From an uncultured Prevotella sp. (GTDB lineage Bacteria; Bacteroidota; Bacteroidia; Bacteroidales; Bacteroidaceae), in NCBI GenBank assembly GCA_900557255.1, contig USSA01000119.1, positions 1-8,838 of the forward strand: a stretch of 8,838 nucleotides of DNA, in the 5' to 3' direction. Below the pieces are notes generated by a model that saw nothing but the letters and a program-made list of their open reading frames with translations, did no database searches and was not told where the DNA came from. The translations under genes and the position numbers were made by a program. Position 1 is the stretch's first letter. Every line of letters starts with the position of its first letter. Shown here in pieces: positions 1-5,689 of the stretch.

Positions 1-386
1 CCTTCGTGAGAATCTATCGCTCGTTCGGCAACTATCGGGGCGATTGCTCTCTGAGAAGCTGGATTTATCGCATAGCCACGAATGAGGCTCTTAGGATTAT
101 CAGCAAACGGAGACAGGAAGTTGTTTCCATAGAATCGGAAACCACAGGTGTCAACCTGATTCAAGGTGATGATTATATCGACTTTGATGATAAGGTGGCG
201 GTGAAACTGCAGAAGGCGATTCTCTCGCTTCCGCCAAAGCAGCAGCTGGCATTCAATATGAGATATTACGATGAACTCGGGTTTGATGAAATAGCGAAGG
301 TCGCTGATTCCACGCCAACAAGTATCAAGGCAAGCTATCATGTTGCCAAAGAGAAAATTATCAAGTACATGAATTCGAACGATTAA
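1..386 (+). CDS. ECF-family RNA polymerase sigma factor, 5' end missing
   Basis: The gene is cut by the left edge: the reading frame is open from the first bases (TTC at 3-5 precedes the GTG at 6), so that GTG is probably an internal Val. About 128 residues remain. The start of the visible part, with SFGNYRGDCSLRSWIYRIATNEA, is the late part of sigma-70 region 2 (the -10 recognition helix and its S-x-x-x-W-I-Y-R-I-A-x-N signature). After an acidic linker, the C-terminal 60 residues are region 4, with LPPKQQLAFNMRYYDELGFDEIA followed by the -35-binding helix-turn-helix ending in KEKIIKYM. This is the two-domain layout of extracytoplasmic-function sigma factors, which redirect RNA polymerase in response to envelope signals. 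A membrane protein gene follows 35 nt later and is the likely regulator. The family call is firm. The ECF subgroup and the regulon cannot be told from the sequence. Confidence 0.92.
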   Translation, partial: FVRIYRSFGNYRGDCSLRSWIYRIATNEALRIISKRRQEVVSIESETTGVNLIQGDDYIDFDDKVAVKLQKAILSLPPKQQLAFNMRYYDELGFDEIAKVADSTPTSIKASYHVAKEKIIKYMNSND

Positions 387-421
387 GTGAGAGTTCTGTG
401 AGTTTTTAATGGTTATTCAAA

Positions 422-820
422 ATGGAAAAGAATATGGATACAAATTTTAATTTCAATAAAACTGAGAAATTTGATTTCGGTAAAGTGGGTAAGCGAATGC
501 CTTATTCTACACCCGATGATTTCTTCAAAGATATGGAAGCGAATATCCTGGAACAGGTGAAGGATGACAAACCGAAACCTGTCAGGATACAGCCGAAGAA
601 GCGACCTCTGATGAAGGTGATCTGGACGGCTGCAATAGCTGTGGCTGCATCGGTGGCAGTACTCCTGGTACTCAACATCGATTTCTCAGCCTCTTCTTCT
701 CAACCTTCACAGGTGAATAACGGAATACAGGAGGTAGATCAGGCTTTCGCACAGCTGTCTTCTGCCGATCAGGCTTATCTTCTCTCTGTATATCAGGAGG
801 ATGTGTTCCTCAACAATTAA
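422..820 (+). CDS. Single-pass membrane protein, putative anti-sigma partner
   Basis: This encodes 132 residues. The N-terminal 64 residues are charged and probably cytoplasmic, and include the segment GKRMPYSTPDDFFKDMEANI (about 23-42). Similar Pro/Phe-rich motifs (P-Y-x-x-P-x-x-F-F) recur in proteins encoded beside ECF sigma factors in Bacteroidetes. A basic stretch (KPKPVRIQPKKRP) leads into one membrane helix at about 65-85, so the C-terminal 47 residues, Ser/Gln-rich and acidic at the end, should be periplasmic. No zinc-binding HxxxCxxC anti-sigma motif is present. The role as anti-sigma factor is inferred from position (35 nt after the sigma gene, 33 nt before an exported protein) and topology. 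A second ATG at 434 is an alternative start, and neither has a clear Shine-Dalgarno. Confidence 0.8.
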   Translation: MEKNMDTNFNFNKTEKFDFGKVGKRMPYSTPDDFFKDMEANILEQVKDDKPKPVRIQPKKRPLMKVIWTAAIAVAASVAVLLVLNIDFSASSSQPSQVNNGIQEVDQAFAQLSSADQAYLLSVYQEDVFLNN

Positions 821-853
821 ACGGATTCAATAATAATTTAAAATGATAGAGTT

Positions 854-1351
854 ATGAAACGAATTTTGGGTATTTTAATGATGGTCATCGCCATGATGAC
901 GGTTACTACAAGTGTATGTGCACAGGCGCCTAACCAGAAGCAGCGCCTCAGTCGTGAACAGTTGGCAGAAAAGCAGGCTCAGTACATCTCTCGTAATTTG
1001 GGGCTTGATGAAAAGACCAACGCTAAGTTTATCGAGACCTATACTGATTGTCAGAAAGAGGTATGGGCTTTAGGTCCTCGCCCTCATCACAAGAAGGGCG
1101 AAATGAAAACGGATGCTCAGACCGAACAGGAAATCAAGCAGCGTTTCGAGATGAGCGAGAAGATTCTCAACATCCGTCAGAAATACTACAAGAAGTATTC
1201 ACAGTTCCTGAGCCAGCAGCAGATTCAGCGTGTTTACGAACTGGAGCGACAGATGATGAAGCGCTTTGCCCAGAAAGGTCCGCGCAAGGGAATGGGTAAG
1301 GATGGAAGACCAGGTCCGAGAAGAATGCATGGACCTGCACAGCAGAAGTAA
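854..1351 (+). CDS. Small exported CpxP/Spy-like periplasmic protein
   Basis: This encodes 165 residues with a signal peptide at about 1-23 (MKR, a hydrophobic core, then VCA before QAPNQ). The Cys lacks a proper lipobox, so a soluble periplasmic protein is expected. The mature part is predicted helical and rich in Gln, Lys and Arg. It contains two segments resembling the LTxxQ motif of CpxP, Spy and ZraP: LSREQLAEK (about 32-40) and LSQQQIQRVYELE (about 119-131). The C-terminal 28 residues are strongly basic, with Gly, Pro and Met. H78, H79 and C66 are possible metal ligands, but that is speculative. Spy/CpxP proteins bind misfolded periplasmic proteins, and relatives such as CnrX control ECF sigma factors through a membrane partner. 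The gene is last in the operon with the sigma factor and the membrane protein, so it is either a sensor or an output of the module. Homology to Spy/CpxP is by motif only. Confidence 0.75.
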   Translation: MKRILGILMMVIAMMTVTTSVCAQAPNQKQRLSREQLAEKQAQYISRNLGLDEKTNAKFIETYTDCQKEVWALGPRPHHKKGEMKTDAQTEQEIKQRFEMSEKILNIRQKYYKKYSQFLSQQQIQRVYELERQMMKRFAQKGPRKGMGKDGRPGPRRMHGPAQQK

Positions 1352-1438
1352 AAACGGCAGAAATGTTTAGCGTAATAATATATTAGTCCTCTTATACAAG
1401 GAAAAAAGATTACTTTCTATATTCAAATATATGCGAAC

Positions 1439-1476
1439 GACGATTGGTGCAAGAGCGCGCGCCAATCGTCTTTTCT
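1439..1476 (+). terminator. Intrinsic terminator of the sigma factor operon
   Basis: A 12-bp stem, with one G-U pair in the RNA, pairs 1439-1450 (GACGATTGGTGC) with 1459-1470 (GCGCCAATCGTC) around an 8-nt loop and is followed by TTTTCTTTCT. The T-rich side is only on the + strand, so it mainly ends the three-gene operon that finishes at 1351. The convergent gene ending at 1497 could use the same hairpin less efficiently. Confidence 0.85.
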
Positions 1477-1496
1477 TTCTCATGTAATTATTTCTG

Positions 1497-2663
1497 TCAT
1501 CTTTTCATAAGAGATTTTTCCTGCTTGTTCTCCCAAGCCAGAATCAGACCGATGACGCCGGCATAGCTCTTTCTGCCACCTTCTACATGGTTGCCTCTCA
1601 GATAGAGTTCGAAGAAGAAATCCTGGGCAGCATCCAGAGCCTTGCATCTTTTGCCCTGCCAGTATTGGCGGTCGCTTTTCAGCAGCCTGATTATCTCAGG
1701 ACGGATATGTTTCAGGTATTTCTCACCTTCCTTTTCGCCGAGAATGTCGAATACATTATATAATACATGGGGCAGAATGTGGTAATATCCGCTGAATTTC
1801 ACCGCCTTATCCTGTGATGCCGTACAGACGAGATAACTGTAGAAATTCGCCTCTCCTTCGTTAGCAATGCCCAGAAAATGAGCAAACTCATGGGCATAGG
1901 TAGCAGGATAATCGTGTGCAAGAATATCGCCGTTCAGCGTAAATTCACAGAAGAATGGTCCCATGCTGCCGGTTACACCCGACATCGAACTGATGGGCGT
2001 AAACACCATCGTCTTGGCATGCGGATGCTGGTTGAAAGGCGGATTGATGCCCTCCCGATAGCCTATTTTGTTATATTCCTTCAGAACCGCATCCCGCACC
2101 CGATTCTTCAGTTTATCATCCACAATACAATTAAATTCTTCCCTCTTCCCTCTCCGTTCTTCACTCAAAAGGTTGAGGCTGTCGGCATACTGGTAGGCAA
2201 ATTTCCGGAACTTCTCTTCCGAAACCTCAGCAGGCTGCATGCCAACTCTATAATAGATAACAGGCTGCGAATAGTTCAGTCCCCAAGCTGCATAAAACCA
2301 TACATATACCCACAGCAGATATTCAATTACCCTTCCGAAAACCACCTTTTTCTTCGGATAGCCGCCGCTCTTGGCAGCAAGAAAGATAAACCGACGGGCG
2401 AGTTTCTTCCGTAATCCCATCTCGTAGATAGGATAGAGGATGACCCAGGCGATGCTGAAAGCTATGAAAATATCGCCCACGGCAAAAGGAAAGATGCCTG
2501 AGATGGGCGAAAGAAGGCTGCCGATAACGGGATAAACACGGTAGGTGTAGATAACTCCCCAGAGAGGAATCATCTTGGTAAGGGTGACGAGGATGAGCAA
2601 CAGCAGCAGTACCCAGTGGCGCCACTTCATTCTGTCGAGTCGTAAAGTATGTAATATCTTCAT
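1497..2663 (-). CDS. DUF3810 membrane protein with zinc-metallopeptidase motif
   Basis: This encodes 388 residues. Three hydrophobic segments (about 17-35, 56-78 and 113-130) place the N-terminal third in the inner membrane. The rest is a soluble domain with YAHEFAHFLGIANEGEANFYSYL: H258, E259 and H262 form an HExxH zinc site, and E269 or E271 is in place to be the third ligand, as in gluzincin peptidases. This arrangement and length fit DUF3810, a Bacteroidetes family of unknown substrate. Upstream features shared with the family include the NPPF and GVTGSMGPFF segments before the active site. Catalytic activity is inferred from the motif. The gene stands alone on the minus strand, convergent with the sigma operon and divergent from the small gene at 2850. 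The ATG at 2663 has no Shine-Dalgarno, only an A-rich leader, which is common in this phylum. Met12 is a less likely start because it would cut into the first membrane segment's flank. Confidence 0.87.
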   Translation of the reverse strand: MKILHTLRLDRMKWRHWVLLLLLILVTLTKMIPLWGVIYTYRVYPVIGSLLSPISGIFPFAVGDIFIAFSIAWVILYPIYEMGLRKKLARRFIFLAAKSGGYPKKKVVFGRVIEYLLWVYVWFYAAWGLNYSQPVIYYRVGMQPAEVSEEKFRKFAYQYADSLNLLSEERRGKREEFNCIVDDKLKNRVRDAVLKEYNKIGYREGINPPFNQHPHAKTMVFTPISSMSGVTGSMGPFFCEFTLNGDILAHDYPATYAHEFAHFLGIANEGEANFYSYLVCTASQDKAVKFSGYYHILPHVLYNVFDILGEKEGEKYLKHIRPEIIRLLKSDRQYWQGKRCKALDAAQDFFFELYLRGNHVEGGRKSYAGVIGLILAWENKQEKSLMKR

Positions 2664-2746
2664 CTTGTTTCTTGTTTTTTATCTTGCATGGCTCTTGAAC
2701 AGAGCTGTTTTTTTGCACTTTTTGCCCCTGATGTGCAGAGATGGTG

Positions 2747-2754
2747 CAAAAATA
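2747..2754 (-). promoter_or_regulatory. Promoter -7 element for the DUF3810 gene
   Basis: Read on the minus strand this is TATTTTTG followed by CACC, matching the Bacteroidetes TAnnTTTG consensus. It would start transcription near 2740 and leave a leader of about 77 nt before the ATG at 2663. No convincing -33 TTTG element is visible at the usual distance. Confidence 0.55.
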
Positions 2755-2799
2755 CAAAAGTTTTCTGAAATATTGACATCAGAAGTCTGTTTTTTTTAG

Positions 2800-2807
2800 T
2801 AATTTTG
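2800..2807 (+). promoter_or_regulatory. Promoter -7 element for the 34-codon small gene
   Basis: TAATTTTG followed by CC matches TAnnTTTG. The nearest TTG upstream, within TATTGACATC at 2771-2780, is 24 nt away, a little longer than the 20 nt seen at other promoters in this window. It lies back to back with the minus-strand promoter at 2747-2754, making this a compact divergent control region. The predicted leader is about 35 nt. Confidence 0.55.
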
Positions 2808-2849
2808 CCATATTAAAAGTTGAACTTAATAAATAGAGGAGGAGTTATT

Positions 2850-2954
2850 ATGAAACAGACATTGGAATCATTCGAGGCTATGAACCTTGAATATGAGAAC
2901 CTCTATAATGAGGACGATGAACGTAGAGAATATAATTCAGTCTGGTACAGCTAG
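2850..2954 (+). CDS. Unrecognised 34-residue acidic, aromatic small protein
   Basis: An ATG-to-TAG frame of 34 codons begins MKQTLESFEAMNLEYENL and ends in VWYS. A perfect AGGAGG lies at 2837-2842, 7 nt before the ATG, and is the strongest Shine-Dalgarno in the window. A Bacteroidetes -7 element lies 43 nt before the start, and a strong intrinsic terminator begins 77 nt after the stop. The peptide has nine acidic residues against three basic ones (Lys2, Arg25, Arg26) and six aromatic residues. It has no signal peptide, membrane segment or Cys pair. I do not recognise a family. It could be a small regulatory protein, the unmodified precursor of a peptide product, or a leader peptide. The last is less likely, as no amino acid is repeated in a regulatory run and no structural gene follows in the same direction. 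The independent transcription unit and ribosome site argue for real translation. Confidence 0.68.
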   Translation: MKQTLESFEAMNLEYENLYNEDDERREYNSVWYS

Positions 2955-3030
2955 TTGCAATGTATTATAATAAGGCTGTAGCAGGATTGTTAAATTTGTT
3001 TTACATATAAAAAAAGATCGTTAGGATAAT

Positions 3031-3088
3031 AAAAGACTATGCCATAGTTACTAAAGAAATGATGTAACATAGGCATAGTCTTTTTTTT
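3031..3088. terminator. Strong bidirectional terminator
   Basis: AAAAGACTATGCC (3031-3043) pairs with GGCATAGTCTTTT (3072-3084) in a perfect 13-bp stem. A symmetric 3-nt internal loop (ATA against ATA) and a further 5-bp stem (GTTAC 3047-3051 with GTAAC 3064-3068) sit above it. Eight T residues (3081-3088) follow on the + strand, ending the small-gene transcript. On the minus strand the stem is followed by TTTTATTAT, so it also ends the lrp-peptidase operon that stops at 3125. Confidence 0.9.
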
Positions 3089-3124
3089 ATGTCCTTTCCT
3101 TACTGGCTGTTCTTTCCTGCATTC

Positions 3125-3823
3125 CTATTTTTCGAAGTGCTGGTAATCCTTGCTGTGTTTCCAGTCACCTCCCCATCTGAATCCTTTTGCCCTGAAAAGC
3201 CGGTAGCAGAGGTCGCCTTTCTTAATCATGTAAGCGTGGTTCTTGCTGCGGTCCAGATAGGGGCGGGCGGTGGCAGGTTCCACCACTTCCTTGCCGTTCT
3301 TCAGCCGTTTGTGGTAAGGATTGTAGAGGGTGTTGATGTCTACGGCCAGTCCCCTTCCGTGCTTCGATACCGTATGGGTATGCGAGATGAAGCGGAAGTT
3401 GAAGCTGGAGGAGTTGTTGGCTCTCATCGCCCTTTCGTCGTCGGCATCCCAGTAGTCAATGAGTCTCATCCGCTCTATCGGATATTTCGCCTCGTAGAGC
3501 TTTTTCAGAATGTCGAGCACATCTGTGGCTATCGCCTTGTTCACCACCATCTCTCCTACAATGTTTCTGCCGTCCTTGTCTACGTGCAGGCATCTTATGT
3601 ATCTCAGTTCGCTTCTTGCCACGGTACAGTTCTTCTTGTATGTCTTGCCCTGCATCAGGCGGAAGATATCATCAGGAATAGTGGAGATGGAGAAGAAATG
3701 CTTCTCGCCCAGTTTTCTGATGGTTTGAGAACTGACGTTTTCTCCAGGCTGCTGTGCCTTGGATGGGAGGCAGAAAAGTCCGGAAATAAACAGGCATATC
3801 ATCAATATCTTTTTTGCTTTCAT
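3125..3823 (-). CDS. Exported M15-family peptidoglycan peptidase
   Basis: This encodes 232 residues. A signal peptide spans about 1-23 (MKAKKILMI..., cleavage after SKA), so the enzyme should act in the periplasm on cell-wall peptides. The catalytic domain has the M15 zinc pattern: SKHGRGLAVDIN gives H155 and D162 (HxxxxxxD), and QHFE near the C-terminus gives H229 as third ligand, preceded by the family's RWGGDW (about 216-221). M15 enzymes include D-Ala-D-Ala carboxypeptidases (VanY) and L-Ala-D-Glu endopeptidases. The GGDW and HFE signature fits the M15_4/endolysin-like subgroup, but substrate choice is not certain. The frame also allows a GTG one codon upstream. AAGGAG lies 7 nt before the ATG and only 4 nt before the GTG, so the ATG is preferred. 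It begins 11 nt after the stop of the Lrp-like gene and is surely co-transcribed with it. Confidence 0.88.
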   Translation of the reverse strand: MKAKKILMICLFISGLFCLPSKAQQPGENVSSQTIRKLGEKHFFSISTIPDDIFRLMQGKTYKKNCTVARSELRYIRCLHVDKDGRNIVGEMVVNKAIATDVLDILKKLYEAKYPIERMRLIDYWDADDERAMRANNSSSFNFRFISHTHTVSKHGRGLAVDINTLYNPYHKRLKNGKEVVEPATARPYLDRSKNHAYMIKKGDLCYRLFRAKGFRWGGDWKHSKDYQHFEK

Positions 3824-3834
3824 CACGTTTCTCC

Positions 3835-4338
3835 TTATTTTGCTACGGGAATATAATGCGAATCCTTGATTTCTCCAATCACGATGATGCTGTGCAGACT
3901 TCCGATGCAGTCGATGTTTCCCAGGGTGTTGAGCATAAAGTCCTGATAGGCTTTCATATCCCGGGCATATACCTTGATCTGGAAGTCATAATCGCCGGTG
4001 GTGTTGTAGCATTCCGTTATCTGGTCGATGGCCTGCACGGTATCCATGAATTGCTGAATCAGGTCATGGGTATGCTGCTTGAGCCGGATATTGCAGAGCA
4101 CGATTACGTTGTGCCCCAACTTGTGATGGTCTACGATGGCTCCATATCGCTGGATGTATCCCTCGCGTTCCAGCCGCTTCTGTCGCTCGAAGGTGGGAGA
4201 AGGGGAGAGGTGTACTCTTGCAGCAAGTTCCTTTACGGTGAGTCGGGAGTTCTGCTGCAGTAACTTCAGTATTCTGATGTCTGTTTCATCAAGTTTTTCT
4301 TCTGTTGTCATTGTTTCTTTATTACTGATTTTATTCAT
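3835..4338 (-). CDS. Lrp/AsnC-family transcriptional regulator
   Basis: This encodes 167 residues, the standard Lrp size. LDETDIRILKLLQQNSRL (about 16-33) and the following TVKELAARVHLSPSPTFERQKRLEREG form the N-terminal winged helix-turn-helix. A linker leads to the C-terminal RAM (ligand-binding and oligomerisation) domain, with the family hallmark GDYDFQIKVYARD at about 115-127 and IGSLHSIIVIGEIKDSHYIP at the end. Lrp proteins sense amino acids such as leucine and usually regulate their own gene. A consensus Lrp box lies just before the start codon. The gene is first in an operon with an M15 peptidase and divergent from a methionine synthase family gene, which suggests amino-acid-responsive control of both directions. 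The start is uncertain: ATG 4338 or ATG 4311 (Met10), neither with a Shine-Dalgarno. The effector ligand is not deducible. Confidence 0.95.
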   Translation of the reverse strand: MNKISNKETMTTEEKLDETDIRILKLLQQNSRLTVKELAARVHLSPSPTFERQKRLEREGYIQRYGAIVDHHKLGHNVIVLCNIRLKQHTHDLIQQFMDTVQAIDQITECYNTTGDYDFQIKVYARDMKAYQDFMLNTLGNIDCIGSLHSIIVIGEIKDSHYIPVAK

Positions 4339-4342
4339 TTTT

Positions 4343-4359
4343 GCAGAATAATATTCTGC
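4343..4359. promoter_or_regulatory. Lrp-type operator palindrome before the Lrp-like gene
   Basis: GCAGAATA at 4343-4350 and TATTCTGC at 4352-4359 are perfect inverted repeats around one central base. The 15-mer CAGAATATTATTCTG on the minus strand (4358-4344) fits the E. coli Lrp consensus YAGHAWATTWTDCTR at all 15 positions. It lies about 14-28 nt downstream of the predicted start of the minus-strand transcript and 5 nt before the ATG, so binding would be expected to repress this gene. Autoregulation is an inference. Confidence 0.7.
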
Positions 4360-4378
4360 TGATTTGCTTAATTCGCTG

Positions 4379-4386
4379 CAAAGATA
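4379..4386 (-). promoter_or_regulatory. Promoter -7 element of the lrp-peptidase operon
   Basis: Read on the minus strand this is TATCTTTG followed by CAGC, a full TAnnTTTG match. It predicts transcription starting near 4372, with the palindrome at 4343-4359 inside the leader. No TTTG is visible at the usual -33 distance, so the promoter may be weak or depend on an activator. Confidence 0.65.
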
Positions 4387-4413
4387 GTATATTTTTCTGA
4401 ATTACGGAGAATA

Positions 4414-4445
4414 TTTGGCAAATAAAATTCTTCTTCTTACCTTTG
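4414..4445 (+). promoter_or_regulatory. Consensus Bacteroidetes promoter of the methionine synthase family gene
   Basis: TTTG at 4414-4417 and TACCTTTG at 4438-4445 are separated by exactly 20 nt, an ideal -33/-7 pair. Transcription should start near 4452, giving a leader of about 83 nt before the ATG at 4535. The promoter is divergent from that of the Lrp-like operon, with the two -7 elements about 52 nt apart. Confidence 0.8.
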
Positions 4446-4504
4446 CACCCGCAATTCCGGATGCAAAGCGTCATTCATCGGTAATGACAGGATAAAGAGT
4501 CATT
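4441..4504 (+). promoter_or_regulatory. Structured leader with competing short stems
   Basis: Two features are visible. CTTTGCA (4441-4447) and TGCAAAG (4462-4468) are a perfect 7-bp inverted repeat straddling the predicted start of transcription. Then AATGAC at 4483-4488 can pair with either of two copies of GTCATT (4470-4475 or 4499-4504), so two exclusive 6-bp hairpins are possible before the Shine-Dalgarno at 4521-4526. There is no T-run, and I recognise no known riboswitch. A regulatory role is a guess from the symmetry. Confidence 0.3.
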
Positions 4505-4534
4505 CACATCAAATAATAATAAGGAGATAAAAAT

Positions 4535-5689
4535 ATGAGCAATGTAAGAAATATACATTTTGAGGCAGTGGGCAGCTATTTGCGCCCTGCAGAGTTGAAG
4601 GAAGCGAGAGCTAAGTTTGCTGATGGCAAGATTTCTGCCACCGACCTTCGTGCCGTAGAAGACCGGCTGATTACTGAGGTCATCAGTCAGCAGAAGGCGC
4701 ATCGCCTGCCTTATATCACCGATGGCGAGTTCCGCCGCAGCTATTGGCATCTCGACTTTATGTGGGGATTCAATGGCGTGGAGCATATCGAACTGGAGCA
4801 TGGCTACCAGTTTCATGGCGAGGAGACAACCAAGGGTTCTATCCAACTGACCGGCAAGATTACCGGCGAGAATCATCCTTTTATCAAGGATTTCCTCTTT
4901 GTAAAGCAGTTTGAGGAGTTGGATGCCAAGGGCGAATATATCTTCGAGGCAAAGCAGACGGTTCCTGCTCCGGCACAGTTTCTTGCCGAACTGTTCCGTG
5001 GCAAGAATGCCGAGAACACCCGCAAGTTCTATCCTAACACTACCCAGCTGATTGAGGATATTGCTCAGGCTTACCGCACCTTCTTCCAGGAGATTTATGC
5101 AGCCGGTTGCCGTACCGTCCAGCTGGATGACTGCACCTGGGGAATGATTGTGGATAGCGATTACTGGAAGGCTAAGGTGGGCACAGGTTTCACCCTTGAG
5201 CAGGAAGCCCTGCAATATCTGAAGGTGAACAACCTTGCCATCGAGGGCAAACCGGAGGGATTGACCATCAACACCCACGTATGCCGAGGCAATTATCATT
5301 CCTGCTATGCTACCAAGGGTGCCTACGATGCCGTGGCTCCTTATCTCTTTGCTCACGAGAATGTAGATACCTTCTATCTGGAGTATGACGATGAGCGTTC
5401 GGGTGGTTTCGAGCCGTTGAAGTATGTGGCAGATGGCAAGAAGGTGGTTCTGGGTCTGGTAACCTCCAAATCTCCGGTGTTGGAAGATAAGGCTACGGTC
5501 ATCGCCCGCATCCGAGAAGCAGCCAGATATATCCCCCTCGATCGGCTCAGCCTCAGTCCTCAATGCGGCTTCGCCTCTTGCGAGATTGGTAATAAACTGA
5601 CCGATGCTGAGCAATGGGCAAAGATAGATCTGGTTAGAGAGATTTCCGAGGAAGTTTGGGGCTCTTCTTCTTTCTCCGATGCAGAATGA
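4535..5689 (+). CDS. MetE C-terminal-like (YxjG/YxjH type) methionine synthase family protein
   Basis: This encodes 384 residues, the size of stand-alone homologues of the catalytic C-terminal barrel of cobalamin-independent methionine synthase (MetE), which moves a methyl group to homocysteine. The zinc and thiol-binding residues can be placed: THVCRGN gives H248 and C250, FYLEYDD gives E283, and SPQCGFAS gives C344. QLDDCTWG at about 196-203 matches the conserved acidic strand of the barrel. The N-terminal folate-binding half of full MetE is absent, as in Bacillus YxjG/YxjH, so the methyl donor may not be the usual polyglutamated folate. AAGGAG lies 8 nt before the ATG. The divergent Lrp-like gene suggests amino-acid control. 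Homologues normally end close to the EVWG motif. Here nine more residues (GSSSFSDAE counted from the Gly) run into the convergent gene, giving a 56-bp overlap. Confidence 0.92.
   Translation: MSNVRNIHFEAVGSYLRPAELKEARAKFADGKISATDLRAVEDRLITEVISQQKAHRLPYITDGEFRRSYWHLDFMWGFNGVEHIELEHGYQFHGEETTKGSIQLTGKITGENHPFIKDFLFVKQFEELDAKGEYIFEAKQTVPAPAQFLAELFRGKNAENTRKFYPNTTQLIEDIAQAYRTFFQEIYAAGCRTVQLDDCTWGMIVDSDYWKAKVGTGFTLEQEALQYLKVNNLAIEGKPEGLTINTHVCRGNYHSCYATKGAYDAVAPYLFAHENVDTFYLEYDDERSGGFEPLKYVADGKKVVLGLVTSKSPVLEDKATVIARIREAARYIPLDRLSLSPQCGFASCEIGNKLTDAEQWAKIDLVREISEEVWGSSSFSDAE

Noticed and set aside
1048..1299. Second-frame ORF inside the CpxP/Spy-like gene
   Set aside because: It lies wholly within a gene with a signal peptide and family motifs, and its translation is low-complexity with no ribosome site.
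2991..2998. TAAATTTG as a second promoter for a short RNA ending at the 3031-3088 terminator
   Set aside because: It fits TAnnTTTG, but has no -33 element at the right distance and lies in AT-rich sequence where chance matches are expected.
2850..3088. Attenuator made of a leader peptide and the following terminator
   Set aside because: No run of one amino acid in the 34 codons, no visible antiterminator, and no same-strand gene downstream; the next genes are on the minus strand.
3089..3856. Plus-strand open frame of 255 codons across the M15 peptidase gene
   Set aside because: It is antisense to a gene with a signal peptide and complete M15 motif, starts inside the terminator T-run, and has no ribosome site or recognisable domain.
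4446..4534. Known SAM or cobalamin riboswitch in the methionine gene leader
   Set aside because: The leader is only about 83 nt, and I could not find a conserved riboswitch core or a matching pseudoknot; only short repeated stems are visible.
4475..5614. Long minus-strand open frame of 379 codons opposite the methionine synthase family gene
   Set aside because: The + strand gene has clear catalytic residues, promoter and Shine-Dalgarno. The antisense frame resembles no family and is best explained as a codon-composition shadow.
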